From the NCBI GenBank assembly GCA_027064485.1, contig JAMOPR010000273.1, positions 1 through 6,690 on the forward strand: 6,690 nucleotides of DNA, in the 5' to 3' direction. Source of the stretch: Desulfurobacteriaceae bacterium. Lineage in GTDB: Bacteria; Aquificota; Aquificia; Desulfurobacteriales; Desulfurobacteriaceae. The notes under the pieces are model-generated. The model was not told the origin of the DNA. It saw nothing but the letters and a program-made list of their open reading frames with translations, and ran no database searches. Every line of letters starts with the position of its first letter. Positions within the stretch are counted from its first letter, which is position 1. This document shows, piece by piece, positions 1 to 6,649 of this stretch. The translations under genes were made by a program, and so were the position numbers.

Positions 1-733
1 CAAAGATTTTTTCGTCCCTATTAACGTATTCCATTACTTTATCTATATCCCTTTCTTTCCTTACCTTATTAACCAAAAGAAATACATTTGGAATACCAAT
101 CTCTTTAGCCAGAATTCCTGTTTTTTTTGCAACTTCAACAGCATTAAAGGTAGGTTCTGTAACGACTACACAGTGTTTAAAACCCTTAGCCAATGCTCTA
201 CCAAAGTGTTCAACCCCTGCCTGAGTATCCATCAAAATAACTTCTCCTCTTTTCAAAGATATAAACTTAACAACAGCATCTAAAAGAGCATTTTCAGGAC
301 ATAAACAACCAGTAGCCGCTTTAGATACCGTTCCCATCACCAACACGCTAATGTTATCGGTTACCCTAACACCAAACTTGTCCACAACATCACTAATATC
401 GGGAGTTAAGTTAAGGTATAACCCCCATGACGTTCCCGGTCTTGCTCCCGTCTTTTCCTCTATGTAATCAAGATTTTGCGATATAGGAACGATTGTATCC
501 GCAACTTCTCTATCAAGCCCAAGAGCATAAGGAAGGTTCATCTGAGGGTCTTCATCTACAGTCAAAACGTTATAACCATCACGGGCAAATAGGTGAGCAA
601 GAAGCGCCGTTGTAGTTGTTTTTCCAACTCCCCCCTTCCCAGTGATAACAACCCTGAAATTAACATCTTCTTCACCCTTTCTATCCTTTAAAACTTTTGC
701 AACATTGAAAAGCTTCTTTTTATCCTTAGGCAT
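1..733 (-). CDS. cooC: CooC-type CODH nickel-insertion ATPase (3' end cut by window edge)
   Basis: This is a MinD/SIMIBI-class P-loop ATPase that, in the CooC family, delivers nickel to the C-cluster of CODH in the cytoplasm. The 244 visible codons show a deviant Walker A, GKGGVGKTT, at residues 32-40, a VDEDP switch-like motif at 59-63, the CooC-specific metal-binding CxC in GCLCPEN at 142-148, and DTQAGVEHFGR at 169-179, which matches the family's DxxAGxEHxGR signature. The CxC motif separates it from general MinD/ParA proteins. The start ATG at 733 is supported by GGAGG about 11 bases upstream. It overlaps the stop of the preceding gene by 8 bases (ATGCCTAA), suggesting translational coupling. 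About 25 Lys/Asp-rich residues precede the P-loop, whereas CooC usually begins only a few residues before it. The C-terminus, probably some tens of residues, lies beyond the left edge. Identification is firm from motifs plus operon position. Confidence 0.93.
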   Translation of the reverse strand, partial: MPKDKKKLFNVAKVLKDRKGEEDVNFRVVITGKGGVGKTTTTALLAHLFARDGYNVLTVDEDPQMNLPYALGLDREVADTIVPISQNLDYIEEKTGARPGTSWGLYLNLTPDISDVVDKFGVRVTDNISVLVMGTVSKAATGCLCPENALLDAVVKFISLKRGEVILMDTQAGVEHFGRALAKGFKHCVVVTEPTFNAVEVAKKTGILAKEIGIPNVFLLVNKVRKERDIDKVMEYVNRDEKIF

Positions 734-1523
734 AACTGTTGTAACCTCCACTACTGGTCATATTTTTCGCTATCAAACGCTTTCTACAATCAGGGCAAAC
801 ATCACAAACAACACCATATTCAGATAATTTTTTGGAAACACTACCAAACACTGGAAGAGGAGAGAAATATCTTCCACACACAGAACACTTTATCAAATCC
901 ACTTTGGTATTACTCCACGAAATCATTACTCTTTTATCCCCAACATCACTGTAGTCTATAGCATCTACAGGACACACTTCAACACAGGCTTTACATCCCT
1001 TACACACATCACTTTCCTCAAAATAAGGAACATTTACTGTAGCCCTGTAACCTCTACCGATGAAGTTAATAGCTCCCACTCCAAGAACGTCGTTACAAAC
1101 TCTAACGCATAAACCACACATAACGCATTTCCCATTAAGCGGGTCATTCTTCAAATTTTTCTCCTTAAACCTCGTTGAATAGACTCCGAATTTTTCTGCA
1201 AGTTTTTTGAGTTTCTCAGAATTGGGAGCTTGAGCAAGGTAAAGTTCAAACAAAACCTTTCTGTGTTTCTCTATTTCCGGTGTATTCGTAAGGACTTTCA
1301 AACCATCAACACACCCTAAGGTGCAGGAAGTAGTAATTCCTTTTTTAAATCCCTCTACAACTTCAACTATGCACAATCTACAAGAACCATAAGGCTCTAA
1401 ACATTCTTCATAACATAGATGTGGAATATCTATCCCGTTTCTCAGTGCAACTGCAAGGAGCGATTCCCCCTCTTCTGCACTAAAAACCTTACCATCTATG
1501 GTAACTTTTACTCTTCTACCCAT
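726..1523 (-). CDS. NuoG/HoxU-like iron-sulfur adaptor subunit (2Fe-2S, two 4Fe-4S, zinc-ribbon-like tail)
   Basis: This 265-residue protein corresponds to the N-terminal electron-wire part of NuoG, HoxU or the [FeFe]-hydrogenase large subunit, without any catalytic or molybdopterin domain. A plant-type 2Fe-2S domain occupies about 1-80, with C37, C48, C51 and C67. A NuoG-type 4Fe-4S site follows (C133, C136, C139, C143), then a ferredoxin site (C174, C177, C180, C184 followed by Pro). The His-Cys 4Fe-4S motif (HxxxCxxCxxxxxC) normally found after the 2Fe-2S domain is absent: residues 85-130 contain no cysteine. The C-terminal 55 residues hold C213/C216 and C240/C243/C246, resembling a zinc ribbon or rubredoxin-like knuckle. 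The start ATG at 1523 overlaps the nuoF stop by 8 bases and has GAGGG upstream. I infer that it links the NuoEF diaphorase to CooF/CooS. The exact family name is uncertain, so no symbol is given. Confidence 0.88.
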   Translation of the reverse strand: MGRRVKVTIDGKVFSAEEGESLLAVALRNGIDIPHLCYEECLEPYGSCRLCIVEVVEGFKKGITTSCTLGCVDGLKVLTNTPEIEKHRKVLFELYLAQAPNSEKLKKLAEKFGVYSTRFKEKNLKNDPLNGKCVMCGLCVRVCNDVLGVGAINFIGRGYRATVNVPYFEESDVCKGCKACVEVCPVDAIDYSDVGDKRVMISWSNTKVDLIKCSVCGRYFSPLPVFGSVSKKLSEYGVVCDVCPDCRKRLIAKNMTSSGGYNSYA

Positions 1524-3417
1524 CTTCCAACCCTCTGGATACTTTCTTCACAGCGTTAAACTTACACACATCCAAACAAGTCCCGCACTTAATACATTTG
1601 TCTTTATCAATAGAGAAACTCTTCCCTATCTCCCCAGTAATGGCACTGACAGGACATCTCCTTGCACACATTCCACAACCTGTGCAGGCTTCTTCATCTA
1701 TTTCATACTCTATAAGTTCTACACATACTTTTGCCGGACATCTCTTCCTGACAACGTGTTCTATGTATTCGTCCTCAAAGTATTTCAACGTAGTAATAAC
1801 TGGATTGGGAGCAGTCTGTCCAAGACCGCAAAGCGAAGTTACTTTCACAGTTGATGCTAACTCTTTAAGCAAAGAGATATCCTCTTTCTTACCTCTACCC
1901 TTCGTAATATCGTCCAGTATATCAAGCATCCTTTTTAAACCTTCCCTGCACGGAACACACTTTCCACACGATTCGTCAACCGTAAAATCCAAGAAATATC
2001 TTGCAGTATCAACCATGCAAGTATCTTCATCCATAACCACAATGCCACCAGAACCCATTATAGAACCTAACTTTGCGAGATTAACGTAATCAACCGGTGT
2101 ATCAAATAACCATTCAGGGATACATCCTCCAGACGGTCCTCCTGTTTGAACCGCTTTTATTTTCTTACCTCCCGGTGCTCCCTTACCTATATCAAAAACT
2201 ATTCTACTTAACGGAGTGCCCAATTCCACCTCTACCAAACCAACGTTGTTAACCTTCCCAACAAGCGAGAATACTTTAGTGCCAGAATTGCTTTCTGAGC
2301 CGAACTGTTTGAACCACTCACCTCCTTTCAGAATAATCAAAGGAATATTCATCCAAGTTTCCACATTGTTAATGTTGGTAGGTTTACCCCACAAACCTCT
2401 TTGCGCGGGGAAAGGAGGACGCGGACGAGGTCTTCCTATTCTACCTTCAATAGAAGCAATAAGTGCTGTTTCCTCTCCACAGACAAATGCTCCTGCTCCT
2501 TTAACTATTTTTATATCAAAACTAAAATCGCTTCCCAGAATGTTTTTCCCCAAAAATCCCCACTCCCTCGCCTCCTCCACAGCACGTTGCAATCTTTCTA
2601 CAGCCAAGGGATATTCCGCTCTAACGTAAATAATCCCTTCATCAGCACCAACAGCATAAGCGCCTATAATCATTCCTTCTATAAGGGAATGAGGGTCGGA
2701 CTCCATTTCGTTCCTATTCATGTAAGCACCCGGGTCACCCTCATCCGCATTACATATAACGTATTTTTTGTCACTTTTTTCTTTACGCGTAAACTCCCAC
2801 TTTAAACCTGTTGGGAAGCCAGCTCCTCCCCTCCCACGCAAACCACTTATCTTAACTTCTTCTATTACCTCTTCGGGACTCATATTAAGAGCCTTCGCAA
2901 GCGCTCTATAACCTCCAACTGCCAAATACTCCTCAATACTTTCCGGGTCTATTATCCCTGCATTTCTCAAAACCAACTTTTCTTGATATTTAAAAAAATC
3001 AATCTCTTGCCATCTCTTAATTCCTTCGTAGGGTTGACCGTAGGAAATAGGAGGCACCGTTTTATGGTCCCACACGTCTATTTGAAACAAAACCTTATTA
3101 AAGGAATCATCTCCAGACTCAACTTTTTGCAGTATTTCAGGAACATCCTCAGGAGTTACTCTGTGAAGAACAAGGATAGCCTTACCGGGAAGTTTCACGT
3201 TAACGAGAGGCTCCTCCTTACAGAAACCTATACATCCCGTTTTCTTCAAGGAAACATCGTATCCCTTTTCCTCTATAAGGCGCTTGAATTCCTCAAAAAC
3301 TCTATCTCCACCAACAGAAATACCGCACGTTGCTAACCCTACGCTAATTCTCGGTTTATCAGCAGCCAACAACTCTCTTTCAGCTTTCTCTATTCTTGAA
3401 TCTGTAAACACTCTCAT
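1516..3417 (-). CDS. NuoF/HydB-like FMN- and NAD(P)H-binding diaphorase subunit
   Basis: This subunit should exchange electrons between NAD(P)H, FMN and iron-sulfur clusters in a cytoplasmic complex. In a 633-residue reading, the domains in order are: a thioredoxin-like 2Fe-2S domain (about 20-95; C31, C62, C66), the NuoF Rossmann-like core with GLRGRGGAGFPTGLKW at 192-207, CNADEGDPGAY at 222-232 and GAGAFVCGEETAL at 307-319, the 4Fe-4S (N3-type) site at C484, C487, C490 and C530, and a C-terminal two-cluster ferredoxin (C578, C581, C584, C588 and C608, C611, C614, C618). This order matches HydB/HymB-type subunits of NAD(P)-linked or bifurcating enzymes rather than the shorter respiratory NuoF. 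I chose the ATG at 3417 because it overlaps the nuoE stop as ATGA, with GGAAGG four bases upstream. An in-frame GTG at 3429 would add four residues but lacks a good Shine-Dalgarno. Only three of the usual four N-terminal 2Fe-2S cysteines are present. Confidence 0.95.
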   Translation of the reverse strand: MRVFTDSRIEKAERELLAADKPRISVGLATCGISVGGDRVFEEFKRLIEEKGYDVSLKKTGCIGFCKEEPLVNVKLPGKAILVLHRVTPEDVPEILQKVESGDDSFNKVLFQIDVWDHKTVPPISYGQPYEGIKRWQEIDFFKYQEKLVLRNAGIIDPESIEEYLAVGGYRALAKALNMSPEEVIEEVKISGLRGRGGAGFPTGLKWEFTRKEKSDKKYVICNADEGDPGAYMNRNEMESDPHSLIEGMIIGAYAVGADEGIIYVRAEYPLAVERLQRAVEEAREWGFLGKNILGSDFSFDIKIVKGAGAFVCGEETALIASIEGRIGRPRPRPPFPAQRGLWGKPTNINNVETWMNIPLIILKGGEWFKQFGSESNSGTKVFSLVGKVNNVGLVEVELGTPLSRIVFDIGKGAPGGKKIKAVQTGGPSGGCIPEWLFDTPVDYVNLAKLGSIMGSGGIVVMDEDTCMVDTARYFLDFTVDESCGKCVPCREGLKRMLDILDDITKGRGKKEDISLLKELASTVKVTSLCGLGQTAPNPVITTLKYFEDEYIEHVVRKRCPAKVCVELIEYEIDEEACTGCGMCARRCPVSAITGEIGKSFSIDKDKCIKCGTCLDVCKFNAVKKVSRGLEDG

Positions 3418-3905
3418 TTTTCCTTCCACCCATACTCTTTCAGTATTGCAGGTAAATCTTTTATCTTCACATAACCGTAAATCCTATCGTCAATCCTTAT
3501 GACAGGAGCCATGGAACAACAACCGAAACACCTGGCACTGCTGAGAGAAAACTTTCTATCTGTCGTTGTTAAAACGAACTTACCGTCATCTGTAACTTCA
3601 TTAACATCAATCCCCAACAGATGCTTAAGACTTTCAAGCAGTTCCGGAGCACCCTTAACGTGACAGGCTGTTCCCATACACACGCTTATTAAGTGTTCAC
3701 CTACCGGTTCCAAATTGAAAAAAGAATAAAAAGTAGCAACACTATACAAAGAGGAAAGCGGAACGTTTAATTTTTTTGAAACGTAAACCATAACTTCTTT
3801 AGGAAGATAGTTATAAGTATCTTGAATATCCTCAAGAATTCCAAGGATTCTACCGGAAGGGTCTTTGTATTTATCAATAATCTCATCAACAACCTTGAAG
3901 TCCAT
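3414..3905 (-). CDS. NuoE/HydC-like thioredoxin-fold 2Fe-2S subunit
   Basis: This is a 163-residue homologue of the 24-kDa complex I subunit NuoE, also found as HydC/HndA in soluble hydrogenases. It should partner the NuoF-like subunit encoded next and carry a 2Fe-2S cluster near FMN. An N-terminal helical region with the family motif LYSVATFYSFF (residues 53-63) precedes the thioredoxin-like fold. The cluster ligands are C76 and C81 (CMGTAC, spacing x4), and C126 and C130 (CFGCC, spacing x3); C129 is an extra cysteine in the loop. The length is normal for the family. ATG at 3905 is preceded by a perfect AGGAGG at 3914-3919, eight bases away, so the start is secure. The gene follows a terminator-like hairpin after cooS and overlaps the next gene by four bases (ATGA). 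Confidence 0.96.
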   Translation of the reverse strand: MDFKVVDEIIDKYKDPSGRILGILEDIQDTYNYLPKEVMVYVSKKLNVPLSSLYSVATFYSFFNLEPVGEHLISVCMGTACHVKGAPELLESLKHLLGIDVNEVTDDGKFVLTTTDRKFSLSSARCFGCCSMAPVIRIDDRIYGYVKIKDLPAILKEYGWKEK

Positions 3906-3919
3906 TATTGCTACCTCCT
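3906..3919 (-). promoter_or_regulatory. Shine-Dalgarno site of the NuoE-like gene
   Basis: AGGAGG at 3914-3919, read on the minus strand, lies eight bases before the ATG at 3905. It directly abuts the T-tract of the upstream hairpin. It is also exactly complementary to CCTCCT in that hairpin's 3' arm (3927-3932), so it could be sequestered by a 6-bp stem with a 7-base loop. Confidence 0.8.
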
Positions 3920-3945
3920 AAAAAGCAGGAGGCAAAGCCTCCCGC
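3920..3945 (-). terminator. Terminator-like intercistronic hairpin between cooS and the NuoE-like gene
   Basis: On the minus strand a 9-bp stem (arms 3937-3945 and 3925-3933, one G-T pair) closes a 3-base TTT loop and is followed by five T residues (3920-3924). This is the form of an intrinsic terminator. The first stem base is the last base of the cooS TAG stop codon. Because a strong ribosome binding site and four co-directional genes follow, I read it as a partial terminator/attenuator or an mRNA stability or processing element, not as the end of the operon. The stem and T-run are seen directly; the role is inference. Confidence 0.6.
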
Positions 3946-5825
3946 TAAATACCCAAAGCCTTTCTCTTTTCCTCTATATACTCAATCATCACTTTCGCAG
4001 CCTTAACCGGGTCGGGCTCAACGAAGAAAGCACCCCCTACTACGTCAAATGCTTTTTCCGTAAGAATACTTACTACCTCCTTCGAACCAAGAATAGGAGG
4101 CACTGCTCCAAGGTGAGTATAAATACCGCTTGCTACAAAATATGTTCCGATGGAAACAGCCTTTTCTGTCATAGGTTCTGTTGCAGAGCCAACTAAAGGA
4201 AGGTCTGAAATATCAACGCCTAAATCTCTTGCTATCATATCTGCAAGGACTAACATTCTCGAACAGTCAACACACGAGCCCATATTAAGAGCAGGAGGTA
4301 TATTCAAAGACTTACATACAGACTTCAAACCTTCTCCAGCATTTTCTGCATATTCAGGAAGGAAAATACCGTATTCAGCACAAGCAGTTGCCCAGCAACC
4401 AGTTCCAATTACAAGCACATCGTTCTTAATCAGTTCATTAACAATGGTAACGTGATTGTAGTTATGCTTAATTTTGGGATTATTACAACCTACTATACCT
4501 GCAACTCCTCTAATCTTACCCGACTTAATGGCTTCTTCCAGCGGAGCAAGACTTCCTCCAAGAAGTTCCAGTATTGCTTCTACAGAAAATCCCCCTATCG
4601 CTACACTCTTGTGCTTTGGTATTCTTACCTTTTCCTTCACTCTATTGGGGAAGTTATCAATAGCCGTTTTGACTATTTCTTTAGCTATCTCATCAGCTCT
4701 ATCTTCATAAAACTTGATATGGATAGCACCAGGGAATGTAGCAATAGGACTTGTATCAATTATTTTCGTATGATAACAGCGGGCAACATCAACAAGAGAA
4801 GGCATAATACATTGAACGTCAACCACCATAGCTTCAACGGCTCCCGTTACTATGGCAAGCTCCTGCTGTAACCAGTTACCAGCTATCGGCACATTTCTCC
4901 TCATTAAAATTTCCAGACCTGTGCAACACATACCTACCACGTTTATACCTTCAGCTCCCTTACTCTTGGCATACTCTATTAACTCCGGGTCCATAGCAGC
5001 GTCCACTATTTTTTCTGAAAGCACCGGTTCATGACCGTGAAGAACTATGTTTACCTTTTTCTCATCCAAAACACCGAGATTTGCTTCAGACTTGCCTATA
5101 CGAGGGGTTCCGAAAAGAATATCTTGAAACTCCGTAGCTATGAGAGAACCTCCCCATCCATCACCAAGCGCTGCTCTTATACCTTGGGCAATCAAAGAAA
5201 GAGGTTCATGGTCTACACCTATATGAGTTCTATGCATTATCTCAACAATTTCTCTATCTATGTTGCGCGGGGCAACGCCTGCTTTCTTCCAAACTTCCTT
5301 CCTCTTTTCAGAAGCGTAAGAATCGGCAAACCTTATAAGAGACTCATCCTGTTTGCTGAAGTCTCCAAAAGCTACGTTAACGACATCTTTTGCTATATCT
5401 TCAATCTTCCTGTTCTCCACCTCTATTCCCAATTTCTTCGCAACATCTATCAGTTTTTTTTCATCCTTTATAGGATAGTTCGCTTTACCTTCCAAATACT
5501 CGTGCATAGCTATAACAACGTGTCTTCCATGGTCAGAATGAGCAGCAGCACCAGCAGCTATCATTCTTGCCAAGTTCCTTGCAACTATAGTATCAGCCGT
5601 AGCGCCACAAACCCCTTTCTGAGGTCCTTCTCCAAATGGGTCTATTCTGCACGGACCTGACAAGCAATTTCTACAGCAAATTCCAAGCTGCCCGTATCCG
5701 CATTGAGGTTGCTGCTCTTCTAATCTATCCCATACAGTTTCTACTCCATCGTTCTCTGCCTTTCTTATCATCTCTTGCGTTGCCAAATCAATAGACTTAT
5801 CCTCAGGTTTCCAATTTTTAGCCAT
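3945..5825 (-). CDS. cooS: Ni-Fe carbon monoxide dehydrogenase catalytic subunit CooS
   Basis: CooS catalyses CO + H2O to CO2 + 2H+ + 2e-, reversibly, as a cytoplasmic homodimer. In a 626-residue reading, C42 and C50 match the intersubunit D-cluster ligands. C51, C54, C59 and C73 form the B-cluster, with the same spacing as Carboxydothermus CODH-II (39, 47, 48, 51, 56, 70). C-cluster ligands appear at H265 (HGHEP), C301 (GMCCTG), C339 (VQCIMP), C447 (GCNNP), C477 (GTGCWA) and C518 (GSCVDC). Acid-base residues H96 and K555 (TEPMTEKAV) are conserved. All ligands are present, so it should be active. It is a stand-alone CooS type with no acetyl-CoA synthase gene in view. Three in-frame ATGs exist (5852, 5828, 5825). 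I chose 5825 because GGAGG (5832-5836) is six bases upstream; the 5852 start overlaps cooF and lacks a clear site. Confidence 0.98.
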   Translation of the reverse strand: MAKNWKPEDKSIDLATQEMIRKAENDGVETVWDRLEEQQPQCGYGQLGICCRNCLSGPCRIDPFGEGPQKGVCGATADTIVARNLARMIAAGAAAHSDHGRHVVIAMHEYLEGKANYPIKDEKKLIDVAKKLGIEVENRKIEDIAKDVVNVAFGDFSKQDESLIRFADSYASEKRKEVWKKAGVAPRNIDREIVEIMHRTHIGVDHEPLSLIAQGIRAALGDGWGGSLIATEFQDILFGTPRIGKSEANLGVLDEKKVNIVLHGHEPVLSEKIVDAAMDPELIEYAKSKGAEGINVVGMCCTGLEILMRRNVPIAGNWLQQELAIVTGAVEAMVVDVQCIMPSLVDVARCYHTKIIDTSPIATFPGAIHIKFYEDRADEIAKEIVKTAIDNFPNRVKEKVRIPKHKSVAIGGFSVEAILELLGGSLAPLEEAIKSGKIRGVAGIVGCNNPKIKHNYNHVTIVNELIKNDVLVIGTGCWATACAEYGIFLPEYAENAGEGLKSVCKSLNIPPALNMGSCVDCSRMLVLADMIARDLGVDISDLPLVGSATEPMTEKAVSIGTYFVASGIYTHLGAVPPILGSKEVVSILTEKAFDVVGGAFFVEPDPVKAAKVMIEYIEEKRKALGI

Positions 5826-5828
5826 CAT

Positions 5829-5837
5829 CCACCTCCC
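5829..5837 (-). promoter_or_regulatory. Shine-Dalgarno site of cooS
   Basis: GGGAGGTGG read on the minus strand sits between the cooF stop and two consecutive ATG codons. Spacing from GGAGG is six bases to the ATG at 5825 and three to the one at 5828, which favours 5825. It argues against the further upstream ATG at 5852, inside cooF. Confidence 0.75.
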
Positions 5838-5838
5838 T

Positions 5839-6441
5839 CTATCTATTAGCATGATTCATCGATTTAAGAAAAGAACGCCATAACTTTATATTGTCCGGAA
5901 CAGATGGAACTTCCTCATCTGGAGACTTGGTTATGGTGAACGTAACCTTTTTCCTACTTTTGGCTATTAACTCGTTAATCTCTCCAAACTCCAGCGCCCC
6001 CGTTTTACAAGCCTCTACACAGGCTGGCTCTTTACCGTCCATTTGCCTTTCAATGCAGTTATCACACTTGACGTTAACTTCCCTATTCAAATCAACTTTA
6101 TAGGTCTTACCAAACGTTATAACTCCAAAAGGACAAGCTATAGCACACATTGCACAACTTATGCACTTACCGTAATCTATTAATACTCCCCCAGTTTCTT
6201 CATCTCTGTAAAGAGCTCCCGTGGGACAAACCTGTTCACAAGGCGCAGGATTACAGTGCCTACATTTATTGGGAAAAGTAAGCAAATCCGCTCCCACCTC
6301 CACGTGAATTCTTGGTTTTGATAAAACTTCTTCAGACAGCATAGAAAAAAGATTTTTTGTTTTTGAATGTGCCACTGCACAGGCAATTTCACACTGCTTG
6401 CAACCAATACATCGTTCTGGATGGACTATGACTGTTTTCAT
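5839..6441 (-). CDS. cooF: CooF-type ferredoxin with four 4Fe-4S clusters
   Basis: This 200-residue iron-sulfur protein should accept electrons from the CooS B/D clusters and pass them to a partner. Here that partner is most likely the NuoEFG-like subunits. Four 4Fe-4S sites are visible in the CooF/HycB/DMSO-reductase-subunit-B arrangement: C11, C14, C17, C21; C60, C63, C68, C72; C93, C96, C99, C103; and C126, C129, C141, C145. About 50 residues without cysteine follow the last site. There is no signal peptide or membrane segment, so it is cytoplasmic. The ATG at 6441 has GGGGGA a few bases upstream and lies about 23 bases downstream of the predicted transcription start, making it the first gene of the operon. 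HycB-like hydrogenase ferredoxins share this fold, but being 13 bases from cooS makes CooF the best name. Confidence 0.94.
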   Translation of the reverse strand: MKTVIVHPERCIGCKQCEIACAVAHSKTKNLFSMLSEEVLSKPRIHVEVGADLLTFPNKCRHCNPAPCEQVCPTGALYRDEETGGVLIDYGKCISCAMCAIACPFGVITFGKTYKVDLNREVNVKCDNCIERQMDGKEPACVEACKTGALEFGEINELIAKSRKKVTFTITKSPDEEVPSVPDNIKLWRSFLKSMNHANR

Positions 6442-6463
6442 GCCTATCCCCCATTTATTCAGT

Positions 6464-6499
6464 TGGTTTGATTATAACCAAAATTATCAATAAATTCAA
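6464..6499 (-). promoter_or_regulatory. Sigma-70-type promoter of the coo operon
   Basis: On the minus strand, TTGAAT (-35, 6494-6499) and a perfect TATAAT (-10, 6471-6476) are separated by exactly 17 bases. The expected start is an A near 6464, giving a leader of about 23 bases before cooF. Sequence upstream of the -35 (about 6500-6530) is rich in A/T runs and could act as an UP element. An imperfect inverted repeat, TTGAT at 6468-6472 and ATCAA at 6486-6490, straddles the -10 and spacer and could be an operator. It lacks the 4-base spacing of FNR sites and does not look like a CooA site. The promoter is a sequence match; regulation is inference. Confidence 0.75.
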
Positions 6500-6597
6500 G
6501 TTATCTAATTAAGTATTTTTTATTAAAGCAAGAAAGGGCATCTCCCAAACTCGAAATTTCCGAAAAACGCATTTAAAATGTTGAAGTTCAGACAGAA

Positions 6598-6648
6598 GGT
6601 GGACACCTTACAATAACATTTGAACACCACAAAAAGGAGGTGTCCACC
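6598..6648. repeat. 11-base inverted repeat in the leader of a divergent reading frame
   Basis: GGTGGACACCT at 6598-6608 is the exact reverse complement of AGGTGTCCACC at 6638-6648, with 29 bases between. The left arm is itself part of a small palindrome (AAGGTG, GA, CACCTT). The right arm includes part of the strong Shine-Dalgarno AAGGAGGTG of the plus-strand frame starting at 6650. A further ACACC at 6624-6628 can pair with GGTGT at 6639-6643. It could be an mRNA structure controlling translation, or end sequence of a mobile element; the window stops before this can be decided. Confidence 0.55.
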
Positions 6649-6649
6649 G

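Noticed and set aside
1598..2089. Plus-strand open frames across the operon, such as 1598-2089, 2216-2629 and 5031-5660
   Set aside because: They lie opposite genes with full family motifs, have Ser/Thr/Pro- or Phe/Tyr-rich compositions typical of antisense shadows, and show no recognisable domain.
3417..3429. GTG at 3429 as the NuoF-like start
   Set aside because: It is in frame and adds four residues, but the ATG at 3417 forms an ATGA overlap with the preceding stop and has a purine-rich GGAAGG just upstream. The GTG has no convincing ribosome site.
5826..5852. ATG at 5852 as the cooS start
   Set aside because: It would overlap cooF and place the strong GGGAGGT inside the coding region. 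That site fits the ATG at 5825 better.
6180..6407. Minus-strand 75-residue frame inside cooF
   Set aside because: It is an alternate frame of a gene whose real frame contains all four cluster motifs.
6464..6500. FNR or CooA binding site upstream of cooF
   Set aside because: The TTGAT and ATCAA half-sites are separated by 13 bases rather than four, and no TGTC/GACA-type CooA half-sites were found.
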